Origin: Lachancea thermotolerans CBS 6340
Lineage: Eukaryota; Ascomycota; Saccharomycetes; Saccharomycetales; Saccharomycetaceae
Direction: 5' to 3'
DNA length: 64,000 nt
Assembly: GCF_000142805.1 (NCBI RefSeq)
Contig: NC_013077.1
Span: forward strand, 558,001-622,000
Shown: piece by piece, positions 38,361 through 46,948 of the stretch
How the letters are laid out: every line of letters begins with the position of its first letter
Numbering within the stretch: the stretch's first letter is position 1
The notes under the pieces: model-generated
Seen by the model: the letters and a program-made list of their open reading frames with translations, nothing else
Databases searched by the model: none
Told to the model about the DNA's origin: nothing
Position numbers and translations under genes: made by a program

Positions 38361-39467
38361 ATGATCACTGCAAGAGGAGTGACACTTGGTGTCTACAGGG
38401 GATGGAGAACTCAATTGATAGCACAAGCTAAAAGTGCGGGCAGAAATGGTGTTTTCTTTGTTAGATACAGCTCGCAGCTGAGAAAGGAGGTGAGAAAACC
38501 AGTGTTCACGCCAGAAGAGCTGGAGAAGGCACGCGAGACCCGTCTTAGAGGTTTGGAGCCATACGTCTCAAAACTACCAGCAAAATGGATTCCTTACGCA
38601 GAGCTTATGCGGCTTGAAAAACCGGTTGGTACATGGCTTCTGTATATTCCATGCACATGGGCGATCAGCATGGCCGCCATGGAAACAATGGCGCCAATTT
38701 CGTCGGCCATGTGGATGCTATCGCTATTTGGAGTTGGTTCATTAGTTATGAGAGGCGCGGGCTGCACCATCAACGACCTCTTGGACCGTAACTTGGACGA
38801 TAAGGTAATCCGGTCCGTAGAGCGGCCTATTGCGTCCGGGCGAGTAAGTCCTAAGCAAGCTGTTGCATTCTTAGGTGCACAAACCGCTGGAGGAATGGGC
38901 ATCCTGACGCAATTGCCCGCAGAGTGCTGGTGGTTGGGGCTGGCTTCACTTCCTTTGGTCTTCACGTATCCGCTGTTCAAGAGGTTCACTTACTACCCGC
39001 AAGCTGCACTGAGCGCGTGTTTCACCTGGGGCGCACTTCTCGGGTTTCCGGCGATGGGCGTGATGGACTGGCCCACGATGATCCCTCTGTACACCAGCAG
39101 CTTCCTGTGGTGTATGACCTACGACACTATTTATGCGCACCAGGACAAAAGTTTCGACGTCAAGGCTGGGATCAAGTCTACAGCGCTTGCGTGGGGACCC
39201 AAGACGCGGAAGATCTGCACAGCCATGTCTGTCGCGCAGATGGGGCTCTTAGGACTCGCGGGCCTGAACAGCGGGCTGTTATTGGGTCCGGGGTTTTTGG
39301 GAGGTTTGGCAATCTTCGGCTACCGCGTGTTTTCGATGGTGCGTAATGTGGACTTGGACAACCCAGCGGACTGCTGGAAGCACTTTACAAGTAACATCCG
39401 CAGTGGACTGTACTTCAGCGCCGCACTGCTGCTGGACTATTTTTTGAGAATACTCGGTTTCCTATGA
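38361..39467 (+). CDS. COQ2: Coq2, para-hydroxybenzoate polyprenyltransferase (coenzyme Q synthesis)
   Basis: Encodes 368 residues. The N-terminal 60 or so residues are basic (ARGVTLGVYRGWRTQLIAQA) and act as a mitochondrial presequence. The UbiA domain has about eight hydrophobic segments and both aspartate-rich motifs: GCTINDLLDRNLDDKVIRS with NDxxDxxxD near residues 138-146, and YDTIYAHQDKSFDVKAGIKS in the second half. It attaches the polyisoprenoid tail to 4-hydroxybenzoate at the inner mitochondrial membrane. S. cerevisiae COQ2 (YNR041C, 372 residues) follows MRX15. Here COQ2 comes first and the strands are flipped, which marks the inversion. Confidence 0.96.
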   Translation: MITARGVTLGVYRGWRTQLIAQAKSAGRNGVFFVRYSSQLRKEVRKPVFTPEELEKARETRLRGLEPYVSKLPAKWIPYAELMRLEKPVGTWLLYIPCTWAISMAAMETMAPISSAMWMLSLFGVGSLVMRGAGCTINDLLDRNLDDKVIRSVERPIASGRVSPKQAVAFLGAQTAGGMGILTQLPAECWWLGLASLPLVFTYPLFKRFTYYPQAALSACFTWGALLGFPAMGVMDWPTMIPLYTSSFLWCMTYDTIYAHQDKSFDVKAGIKSTALAWGPKTRKICTAMSVAQMGLLGLAGLNSGLLLGPGFLGGLAIFGYRVFSMVRNVDLDNPADCWKHFTSNIRSGLYFSAALLLDYFLRILGFL

Positions 39468-39527
39468 TAGATGCGTGTATGTATAGATATGTACAAGTTT
39501 GAGTGTTTTCAACTTAGATGCCGAGCT

Positions 39528-40358
39528 CTATTTAGGCTTCATAACGATACTCTTGACGCGGCTTGCGTGGTCGTGGATCTTGGAGCGTGTCTGCTCAACT
39601 TCGATCATGCGCTGAACTGGCGAGGTCGCAGGCGGAGGGCCGGTGGTTTGCGTGGCACTTGGACACTCGAGACTTCTAGCAGACTCGCCGCCGAACAGCG
39701 CATCAAAGATCCGTCCATCCTGGGCCCAGAATCGGCCCGAGCGATTGACTATGTAAAACCTGTCCCACGCGGGCCGGTGAGAGTCCGTGAGGAGAAATGC
39801 AAAGGACGCGCGGTCATCCGTCCCTTGCGGACCAACGCCGGTGTACACCTTAGCCTTTTGGTTACGCGCAACGTGGCTGAGGTCGGCTACTCGGGAAACG
39901 GGTTTTCCCGTGAGCAACGCACCGCGTGTGAGCTTGCATGCACCGTGGGGCACATAGCTGACGGCTGTGACTATGCGCGAGGGTGCATAGATTGCGACGC
40001 ATGACAGCGTGAGCGGGATAAGTGTGAGCAGCGCAGAGCCTGCGACACGAGCCGCGAGCAGCAGCTTCGGGTGTTTCCACCAAGAGCTTGGGGGCTGCTG
40101 AACTTCTTCACCGTAGAGCTCGAGCGAGCTGGTTAGCGACCAGTCCGCAAAAGAGACGCCGTACACGAGGAAAACGCCAGACAGCGTCCAGGAACCGAAT
40201 TTCACAAGGCGCGGTACGCTATAAGTATAGATCTGCTCGGGCGATGTTTTGGCGATGAGTGCAGCAAGCTTGGAGGAGAAGGGGAGTCCGGCGGTCGAGT
40301 GCGCGGCACCGCGCCACGTCGTGCGAGGGACGAAACGAAGAGCAGCGGGTCGAAACAT
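39528..40358 (-). CDS. MRX15: Mrx15-like mitochondrial inner-membrane protein (TMEM223 type)
   Basis: Encodes 276 residues from the ATG at 40358. A basic presequence (MFRPAALRFVPRTTWRG) precedes two hydrophobic segments, at about 68-85 (FGSWTLSGVFLVYGVSFADW) and about 105-128 (ARVAGSALLTLIPLTLSCVA). A conserved matrix-side C-terminal region follows (WDRFYIVNRSGRFWAQDGRI). In S. cerevisiae, YNR040W (Mrx15, about 256 residues) is a mitoribosome receptor that overlaps with Mba1 in co-translational insertion of Cox2 and is related to human TMEM223. The tail here is Ser/Thr/Pro-rich. It is convergent with COQ2 (about 60 bp between stops), as in S. cerevisiae but inverted as a pair. Confidence 0.82.
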   Translation of the reverse strand: MFRPAALRFVPRTTWRGAAHSTAGLPFSSKLAALIAKTSPEQIYTYSVPRLVKFGSWTLSGVFLVYGVSFADWSLTSSLELYGEEVQQPPSSWWKHPKLLLAARVAGSALLTLIPLTLSCVAIYAPSRIVTAVSYVPHGACKLTRGALLTGKPVSRVADLSHVARNQKAKVYTGVGPQGTDDRASFAFLLTDSHRPAWDRFYIVNRSGRFWAQDGRIFDALFGGESARSLECPSATQTTGPPPATSPVQRMIEVEQTRSKIHDHASRVKSIVMKPK

Positions 40359-40541
40359 CAAAGGTTTTCCAACAGCGGCGGCGGCGGCGGCAACTGTAAT
40401 GTGTGTCCGGTAGAAGCGCTTTTCGTTGATCTCGAGTTTTCATGAGCTCATCTTGAAAATTGATACTTGAAATATATACACCATACACATCATGGTATGC
40501 ACAGCAGGCCGGCGACGTGCCGGCTCTGCTCAGCGCTGGCT

Positions 40542-40940
40542 CTACTTCTGAAGGCTCTCGATCTCTTCGCTGAGCGCCCGCAGGTTCGCGCCCACCACCT
40601 TGCCCACGGTCTTGCTCTCGCGAGCAAACAAAAACGTTGGCATGGCGCTGACGCCGCAGAAGCCCGCGATGTCGGGAGCGCTGTCCACGTCCACGCGGTA
40701 GAACGCCACGTCAGTGTGCTTCTCACTGAGCTTGTCGAAGTGCGGCGCCACAGCCCTGCAGGGCGCGCACCAGGTCGCGTAGAAGTCGATCACGCTGAGG
40801 TTCTTGCGCGCGACTGCCTGCTGGAACTGCTGTAATGTCTGCAGCTGCGCGACTGTGGACTGTGTGCGCGCGATTGGGCGCAGGAGTGTGCCATTGCGAG
40901 GCAGAGCTTGCGAGCAGCGGAATACGGAAGTCTTGAACAT
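40542..40940 (-). CDS. TRX3: Trx3, mitochondrial thioredoxin
   Basis: Encodes 132 residues from the ATG at 40940 (S. cerevisiae 127). A basic presequence (MFKTSVFRCSQALPRNG) leads into a thioredoxin fold: VIDFYATWCAPCRAVAPHF with the active site, YRVDVDSAPDIAGFCGVSAM, and the cis-proline in SAMPTFLFARESKTVGKVVG. The active site reads WCAPC instead of the usual WCGPC, which is tolerated in some thioredoxins. It would reduce matrix disulfides with Trr2. The frame is open upstream to a TTG at 41054, but the first ATG giving a presequence fits the family length. Neighbours AHC2 and TRX3 are adjacent and co-oriented, as YCR082W-YCR083W are. Confidence 0.93.
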   Translation of the reverse strand: MFKTSVFRCSQALPRNGTLLRPIARTQSTVAQLQTLQQFQQAVARKNLSVIDFYATWCAPCRAVAPHFDKLSEKHTDVAFYRVDVDSAPDIAGFCGVSAMPTFLFARESKTVGKVVGANLRALSEEIESLQK

Positions 40941-41102
40941 CGGAGAGGAAGAACTGCTTGTCGTTGCACTGGCCAATCTCTCCGCGATGCCCTCTTTTCT
41001 CGCGGTGTGCGTGCGAGAAAGAACACCGCGAGCATGCCAGTCCGCTGGAGCCAACGGCGCCGGAGGGGCGGGCAGTTACCCGGTCCGGAATGTGATCCCG
41101 GT

Positions 41103-41138
41103 CACGTGAGCAAAGATTCGCACACGTGCTATCACGTG
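41103..41138. promoter_or_regulatory. Three CACGTG sites in 36 bp between TRX3 and AHC2
   Basis: CACGTG occurs at 41103-41108, 41123-41128 and 41133-41138, in the 208 bp between the AHC2 stop and the TRX3 ATG. This is about 160-200 bp upstream of TRX3. The palindrome is the core of Cbf1-type sites, and three copies spaced 20 and 10 bp apart are far above chance. Confidence 0.6.
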
Positions 41139-41148
41139 GTTCGCCACG

Positions 41149-41559
41149 CTACACGTCGTGGAACACCCAGCCGCTCTCGTGCACGAGCGCGCGGCTTGCC
41201 GCGTCATCCTGGGCCAGCAGGTACTGCTCGACGTCCACACCGTACTTCTGCCACGCGATCGCGGGCGGCGCGTGCGCGCGCCGCCCGCGCCGCGCTCCCC
41301 GCTCCATCGCGAAGATCTCGCGTAGCAGGGCGCGGTGTCCCACAAGCGCGTCGACAAGCTCCTGGTAGTTGTGTGTCTTGTCCAGTTGTGTATACAGCAG
41401 TCGCAGCTGTTTGAGGAAGAACTTCTTTTGCATCAGTTTGTTGTGGAGATGCGCCCTAGAATGTTGCAGGAGCGCGTAGTCTGCGTTCTCCGAGAGCGCC
41501 TGCTCCTGAAACTGGCGCACTAGTTCGTAGGCCGCGGGTGCGGGAGGGTCCGATGGCAT
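41149..41559 (-). CDS. AHC2: Ahc2-like subunit of the ADA histone acetyltransferase complex
   Basis: Encodes 136 residues. The N-terminal two thirds are helical and coiled-coil-like (YELVRQFQEQALSENADYAL, then HNKLMQKKFFLKQLRLLYTQ), ending with VEQYLLAQDD. S. cerevisiae Ahc2 (YCR082W, 128 residues) is a component of the ADA complex with Gcn5, Ada2, Ada3 and Ahc1, linking Ahc1 to the rest. Assignment rests on length, helical pattern and adjacency to TRX3 more than on motifs, since the family has few. Two Arg-rich stretches near 90-100 are unusual but within the frame. Confidence 0.72.
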   Translation of the reverse strand: MPSDPPAPAAYELVRQFQEQALSENADYALLQHSRAHLHNKLMQKKFFLKQLRLLYTQLDKTHNYQELVDALVGHRALLREIFAMERGARRGRRAHAPPAIAWQKYGVDVEQYLLAQDDAASRALVHESGWVFHDV

Positions 41560-41854
41560 TCGGGAGGCTAAACGGCGCGTCGTTGTTGTTTTCGCTTCGG
41601 CAGTGGCAAGACCTTCGCGAGGTTCTTTGCTGGAGCCAACTTTTTTCGCAGATGGCGAATACTACTAGAAAAATTAGCTGAGCTCCGGGGCAAGCAAAGA
41701 TGGGAGAAAGAGATAAAGAGCGGCGAGTTTTCGGGCCGCAAAATTCGCCACGAGCACTCTGGCGCCGGACCCTCGCAACGCCGACGTTGAGGCGCGGGAC
41801 CGCGAGGAGGCTAAGCGTGGCGGAGCGAAATGGGCGAAATACTGAGGTATATAT

Positions 41855-41954
41855 CACGTGAGACGAGACTTTCACGCCTCACGCACGTGACCATGTACTT
41901 ATATAGTGATAATATGTAAGCATCACGTGATATTTGAGGAATCCTTGCCACGTG
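41855..41954. promoter_or_regulatory. Four CACGTG sites in 100 bp in the AHC2/ERG19 divergent region
   Basis: CACGTG at 41855-41860, 41884-41889, 41924-41929 and 41949-41954, three of them with TCACGTGA or CACGTGA flanks. A fifth is at 42296-42301. The 850 bp region 41560-42410 between the divergent AHC2 and ERG19 genes holds no ORF I would call and is the right junction of the inverted block. Confidence 0.65.
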
Positions 41955-42295
41955 TTGATCAGATGACCTTGTCATTCTTCGAATTCGGCCGTCGTGTGCT
42001 TCAGAGTGGTTGTGATAGCGCCTTGTCCTCCGTAACGGGCTGGGTAACGTAGTCTCTGCGCTCCCGCGTGTGCCAAAATCAGTCGTTCTTTGCCCTTCTA
42101 TCCATAGTCAAGCGTCAGTTTGGTACAAAGTGACAGACGTGGGTGTCTCGCCAGCGGAGCTATGGGGTACCTACCAAACTGCGATGTAATCTTCTTCGCT
42201 TGTCCTGTCTGCTTTCTTCGCGATCAGCTCCAGGGCCCGAGTTTAATACCCTGCAGTGCGGACCCTTAGTGCTGTCACTTGGCCCAACGGTTCGT

Positions 42296-42326
42296 CACGT
42301 GCTCGCCCTTTTTCGGTTCTCGTTTA
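42296..42326. promoter_or_regulatory. CACGTG and sterol-regulatory-like element upstream of ERG19
   Basis: CACGTG at 42296-42301, and TCGTTTA at 42320-42326, 85-91 bp before the ERG19 ATG. TCGTTTA matches the core of the S. cerevisiae Upc2/Ecm22 sterol regulatory element (TCGTWTA). One 7-mer match is weak evidence by itself. Confidence 0.35.
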
Positions 42327-42410
42327 CTACCGGGAAAATTTTGACTTGAAGAAGACTGATGGGCTCCCATCCAGCAGGACCAGCTCTTGCCTGCCCAGCA
42401 TCTCCGCCCA

Positions 42411-43712
42411 ATGTCTATCTACACGGCCTCCACGACTGCGCCTGTCAACATCGCGGTATGTTTTATCCCTGGGACGGCGCTGCGCGCCGACAATGGTTCG
42501 CGGTTACCGCCGCTCTCCCCTACCCCACCCTAGCTTCTCTACTAACAGGACAGCTCTGTGCAGACCCTCAAATACTGGGGAAAGCGGGACAAGACCCTTA
42601 ACTTGCCCACAAACTCTTCCATCTCTGTGACGCTTGCGCAAGAAGACCTGCGGACGCTAACGTCTGTCGCCACAAGCGAGTCCTTCACGGAGGACCAGCT
42701 ATGGCTCAACGGACAGCCCGAGTCCCTGCAGGGTGAGCGTACGCAGCACTGCCTTCAGGACTTGCGTAACTTGCGTTCGCGCATTGAGGCTCAGGATTCC
42801 AGCCTGCCTCGCATGTCGCAGTGGAAACTGCACATCGTGTCGGAAAACAACTTCCCCACAGCCGCGGGGCTAGCTTCATCTGCAGCGGGGTTTGCCGCCC
42901 TCGTTATGGCTATTGCCAAGCTCTACCAACTACCTGACTCCCACTCCGAGATCTCCAAAATTGCTAGAAAAGGATCTGGTTCCGCCTGCCGGTCTTTGTT
43001 CGGTGGCTACGTTGCCTGGGAAATGGGATCCGAGCCTGACGGCTCCGACTCTAAGGCTGTGGAAGTCGCTCCTCAGTCCCACTGGCCCGAGATGAAGGCT
43101 GCTATTCTTGTTGTTAGCGCCGACAGAAAGGACACTCCATCTACTAGCGGCATGCAGCATACCGTGGCTACTTCCGACTTATTCCAGGAGCGTATACGCA
43201 ACGTGGTTCCCAAGAGATTCGAGGAGATGAAGCAGGCCATCCAGGACCGCGACTTCACCCGGTTTGCCGAGCTCACTATGCGTGACTCTAACTCTTTCCA
43301 CGCTACTTGTTTGGACTCATTCCCTCCAATTTTCTACATGAACGATACCTCCCGCAAGATCGTGAAGCTCTGTCACCAGATCAATGCCTTCTACGACGAG
43401 ACCATCGTGGCTTACACTTTCGACGCTGGTCCCAACGCTGTTTTGTACTACCTCCAAGAGAACGAAGCCAAACTCATGGCCTTTGTGCATCATGTGTTCC
43501 AAAAGAACTCTGGCTGGGACACCAAGTTCTCTCAAAACGACCTCGAGAAATTCAGTGAAGTCTTCAAGACTCGCGTCGCCCCAGAGGTGGCCTTTGAGTT
43601 TGACGAAGAACTTTACAAGGGTGTCTCCCGTGTCATCCTTACTCAAGTTGGTCCAGGGCCCCAGGACACCACTGAATGCCTCATCAACAAATCTACGGGC
43701 TATCCTAACTAA
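42411..43712 (+). CDS. ERG19: Mevalonate pyrophosphate decarboxylase, two exons
   Basis: Exon 1 is 42411-42455 (15 codons, MSIYTASTTAPVNIA) and exon 2 is 42564-43712, joined by an intron at 42456-42563. The spliced protein has 397 residues (S. cerevisiae 396) and reads PVNIATLKYWGKRD across the junction, the invariant GHMP-kinase-family N-terminus of this enzyme. Other hallmarks are NLPTNSSISVTL, AGLASSAAGFAALV (the phosphate-binding loop) and GSGSACRSLFGGYV. It decarboxylates mevalonate diphosphate to isopentenyl diphosphate in the ergosterol pathway. The exon 2 frame alone would start inside the intron and miss the true N-terminus. S. cerevisiae ERG19/MVD1 (YNR043W) has no intron. Confidence 0.97.
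42456..42563 (+). other. Spliceosomal intron in ERG19
   Basis: 108 bp, beginning GTATGT and ending CAG. A perfect branch point TACTAAC is at 42540-42546, 17 bp before the 3' splice site. All three yeast consensus signals are present, and joining the exons restores the conserved N-terminus. Confidence 0.97.
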
Positions 43713-44126
43713 AAGTGCCAAGCCTTCACGACCAAATCGCGCCAATAATAACCGCAAGCCTCTTGTATCTATTATAGTTCAATATTCCAAGATCGCATGC
43801 TTTGTCGCGACTAGCAAGCTGAGGCCTCATTTAGAGGCTAGATATGTTTTTCATAAATAATCGTTAAGTAACCACGACGATCCTTCTTAAGTTATAACTC
43901 TTCAACCTTAAATTAACAACAAAACAAAAAAGAGCAAATCGCTTCCCCAAAAAGCTCTCGAACGCAAGACGATTGCGTGGCACTAGCTGAAGAAGCATTT
44001 TCAAAGCATTTATTGCAGCTCTCGCATTGGAGTCTGGATACTAACCTAAGCTAGTTTACGATCCCAATAATTAGTCAACTCATCTTACAAAATTAGAAGT
44101 CTCCTGCACACCTCACTTCAAAACAG
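43713..44126. other. Gap between ERG19 and the Zn2Cys6 gene
   Basis: 414 bp, AT-rich in its second half; ERG19 3' region and promoter of the regulator gene. I see no further gene. Confidence 0.5.
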
Positions 44127-46328
44127 ATGTCTAGTGAAGACCACGTTGAAGACGAGGGTGGCTTCGAACCTAATGAAGATCAGTTCGAAGTCGACGGGAG
44201 AAGCAAAAAGCGGCGGAAGGCCATCAAACAATGCCTTTTTTGTCGAAAGCGCAAACTCAAGTGCGACAAGAAAAAGCCCATGTGCACGACTTGCGTTACG
44301 AGGGGGCTTGGCGAATGCATATACGTCGAGCAGTTTGGACGCGACGTGAGCGCCAGAGAGCTACTAAACTCTGCCCCCAATGTGGACCTGTTGAACAAGA
44401 TCAAGGCGCTGGAGAAAGAACTTGACTCATACAAACATACCTCTCTAACTAAGGGGGAAGGCTTCAATCCACTACGTGACGTTCAAATACTAATAAAGAA
44501 GGATGAAAGAACGATATATCATGGCTGTACAAGCTTCAGGGCTGCTCTAAGCGAAAGCCGCTTTAAGTTCAGCACTTATCATGCCTTTTTTTGGGCAAGA
44601 GTCAAAGACGACAGGCGTCGTTGGAAAGCCTTGAATGGATACACAACTCTCAAAGAAATCACAGTTATAGAAAAGGAGCGGGATAATGGACTTTCGGTGT
44701 TGGGAGCGGTTTGCAAAGCGTTACCACCTTTTGAACAAATTGAGGCCATTGTCAAAAAGTTCTTCACAAGTATTCTCCTTGAGGGATATAAGGTTTTAGA
44801 CATGAAAAAGACCTTGCAAAACTTGCACATGAGTTTTATACGGGGTCCTCAAAACCCAATCACAGGCATGCATCCTGTCATTCACCTGTGGCCCTCCTTC
44901 AAGAAAAATTACTATTGCATAGGGATTATTCTCGAGATTATGTGTCTTATGAGCTATAGCAGTGTTATCCCCGAAGCTATCGATGTCTTCAACAAATATC
45001 TTACCTCGTTTGTCACAAAAAAGGCTTTCTATATCGAGCGGGTACAATATTTGTTCCTAAGGTATCTATATAAGAGTCTCAACTACGGGGGTGGGGACGA
45101 TAGTAATTTGGTCTTCCTTGCACAGGCCATGTCTGCGAGTGCCATTTGCGTTGGCCTTCACCGAAACATCCGAGACCTGCTTAAAGGTGACAATGTGGAT
45201 CGCGGCGATGCCGTGTACTTCGAAAACTTGTGGCTTTGGATTTTACAAGCCGATTTGGAGACTTCATTCAACGTTGGAACGCCACCTAAAATTGCTGAAA
45301 GTTTTGTAAACTACCAAATGATTGAAGATCCGAATTACGGAAGCTGTGAACTATTGAAAAACTTGATCAGGCCAATGAGAAATATTATGACGGTGATATA
45401 CCTGGAAAATCGAATACCTGATATGGAAGCTATAGTCGGTAAAATCAAGAGGCTTCTGGAAACTCACTTCAAGCCGCTTAAACTTTACAGAGAAAAAGAG
45501 AACCTGAAGCAAATTCCATTCGTGGAAATCGACCTCTATACTTGGCTACTCGGCATGATCGGTGTTTTTTCAAATTTCCGAAGAGTATATTTCAAAGATC
45601 ACAGCCCTTCGGCTATTAACAGTGCCTTACAATTCACGATACTGCCGCTTGCAATGTCGATGAGTACAATTGAAGCTTTTTTTGAGCTTGATAAAGAAGC
45701 CGCGGCAAAAACACAAGCTCCGTTGCAGGGCGGACTACCATTCCATCTTGCAATAGCAAATTCATTGGTTCAGAAGCACTTTCCTAGATCTTTGAGTGAG
45801 ATCTACACTCTCATGGGCTCCTTGGGCTCTTTTCCTGACTTTGGGACAGCGCGCTTTCAGTATCCTTTATCTCCTGTCTTTGATATTCCATTGGACTCCT
45901 TAGAGTGTGTTGGAGACCATTATGTTTCTTTCAAGCAAGCCTCAGAGGTTATAGAAAACCTTTTGAGTAAATGGGAAGAAGAAAAGAACCGCGATATGGT
46001 GAAGCTTTTGAAACGCTACTCTTATGCCTTTGTCGTCTCTTATGCGATCCAAAAGTCCCACAAAGATCTCTTTGATCAGTGCTTCAAAAGAAGAGAGCTT
46101 CAGTTTACAAGGGGCGAAGAACAATCAAATCCTGATATGGAACAAAAGGCGGCCCTACCATCTCCGTCAAACAGTTTTGGTGGACAAGAGTTTATACCTG
46201 ACGAAACATTGAAAGAGCTTGCTGACGAGTTTTGGAAGAACTATGATATTGAAGTGGATGATTTCTTTTCAGACGCTTTTGACCAGACTTCTATATGGTT
46301 TGATTCTTCCGCGCAACCACAGCAATAG
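44127..46328 (+). CDS. Zn2Cys6 binuclear-cluster transcription factor, unassigned
   Basis: Encodes 733 residues. A Gal4-type cluster has cysteines at about 36, 39, 46, 53, 56 and 64 (CLFCRKRKLKC then PMCTTCVTRGLGEC), preceded by a basic stretch KKRRKAIK and followed by a short linker and coiled coil (LLNKIKALEKELDSY at about 89-103). The rest is a fungal-type middle homology region of helices with a hydrophilic acidic C-terminus (PDETLKELADEFWKNY), a plausible activation domain. The cluster resembles Oaf3-like and similar regulators, but I cannot name an orthologue. S. cerevisiae has no Zn2Cys6 gene between MVD1 and TUP1, so the gene was lost or moved there, or gained here. Target genes unknown. 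Confidence 0.88.
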   Translation: MSSEDHVEDEGGFEPNEDQFEVDGRSKKRRKAIKQCLFCRKRKLKCDKKKPMCTTCVTRGLGECIYVEQFGRDVSARELLNSAPNVDLLNKIKALEKELDSYKHTSLTKGEGFNPLRDVQILIKKDERTIYHGCTSFRAALSESRFKFSTYHAFFWARVKDDRRRWKALNGYTTLKEITVIEKERDNGLSVLGAVCKALPPFEQIEAIVKKFFTSILLEGYKVLDMKKTLQNLHMSFIRGPQNPITGMHPVIHLWPSFKKNYYCIGIILEIMCLMSYSSVIPEAIDVFNKYLTSFVTKKAFYIERVQYLFLRYLYKSLNYGGGDDSNLVFLAQAMSASAICVGLHRNIRDLLKGDNVDRGDAVYFENLWLWILQADLETSFNVGTPPKIAESFVNYQMIEDPNYGSCELLKNLIRPMRNIMTVIYLENRIPDMEAIVGKIKRLLETHFKPLKLYREKENLKQIPFVEIDLYTWLLGMIGVFSNFRRVYFKDHSPSAINSALQFTILPLAMSMSTIEAFFELDKEAAAKTQAPLQGGLPFHLAIANSLVQKHFPRSLSEIYTLMGSLGSFPDFGTARFQYPLSPVFDIPLDSLECVGDHYVSFKQASEVIENLLSKWEEEKNRDMVKLLKRYSYAFVVSYAIQKSHKDLFDQCFKRRELQFTRGEEQSNPDMEQKAALPSPSNSFGGQEFIPDETLKELADEFWKNYDIEVDDFFSDAFDQTSIWFDSSAQPQQ

Positions 46329-46948
46329 GGATCTAGGCTTAACACGCGTTATTTACTTACACATCATCTCTTGTAAATACTAATTTCTATCACAAATACC
46401 TTTAATACAAATGTGGATAATGAAACAATACTTTCATCTCATTTTCGTAGGACTTAATGTTCAGAAGTTTTAGCCAAAGTGCTCTGGTGTTTTTAAAGGA
46501 CGTTCTGAGCCACCAAGGTCGTCGCTGATGTCTCAAAAATAGACACGCTGTATGATATGAGCCGATCGCATCTTTGCAATTGTTTTGAATTTGGAAGGTG
46601 TCCACTTAGTTACCTGTAAAAGGAAGCCCATTTGCACTACAGGTTGCTTAGGCTAATAAGTCAGCAACAAGGGCCCATAGATTAACGCTAATGCAAATTA
46701 AAGTTAAATCTTACTAATTTAAAGTGTTGCGTTCAAGAGCGCTACTGAACCTCCGAAAAATCTGTATGTAATACAAGTTTGTAACCATGAAAAATATTAT
46801 AACCCGCAATACTCTTTTTGCTTAAAGTACGTACGCGAAATCGTAAATTTGTGCATGGACGGTTTGCATGTTTTTCCCCAAGTTAATCACCAATGCGCTC
46901 CCACCCATGTATAGTACAAGTTTCTGGGATGCTCATTTAAGCAAACAT
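46329..46948. other. 620 bp gap between convergent Zn2Cys6 gene and TUP1
   Basis: AT-rich, with only short chance frames. Both flanking genes end here, so the length is larger than a normal convergent terminator region. I see no tRNA, repeat or conserved element in it. Confidence 0.45.

Noticed and set aside
41456-41875. 139-codon minus frame overlapping AHC2
   Set aside because: Overlaps the 5' end of AHC2 and the CACGTG promoter region. Arg/Ser-rich composition, no motif.
41560-42410. Possible centromere suggested by the CACGTG (CDEI-like) cluster
   Set aside because: No long AT-rich CDEII-like block and no TTCCGAA-type CDEIII near the sites. The DNA is not AT-rich enough.
42359-42601. 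80-codon frame overlapping ERG19 exon 1 and intron
   Set aside because: A shadow in another frame. The spliced ERG19 reading explains the region fully.
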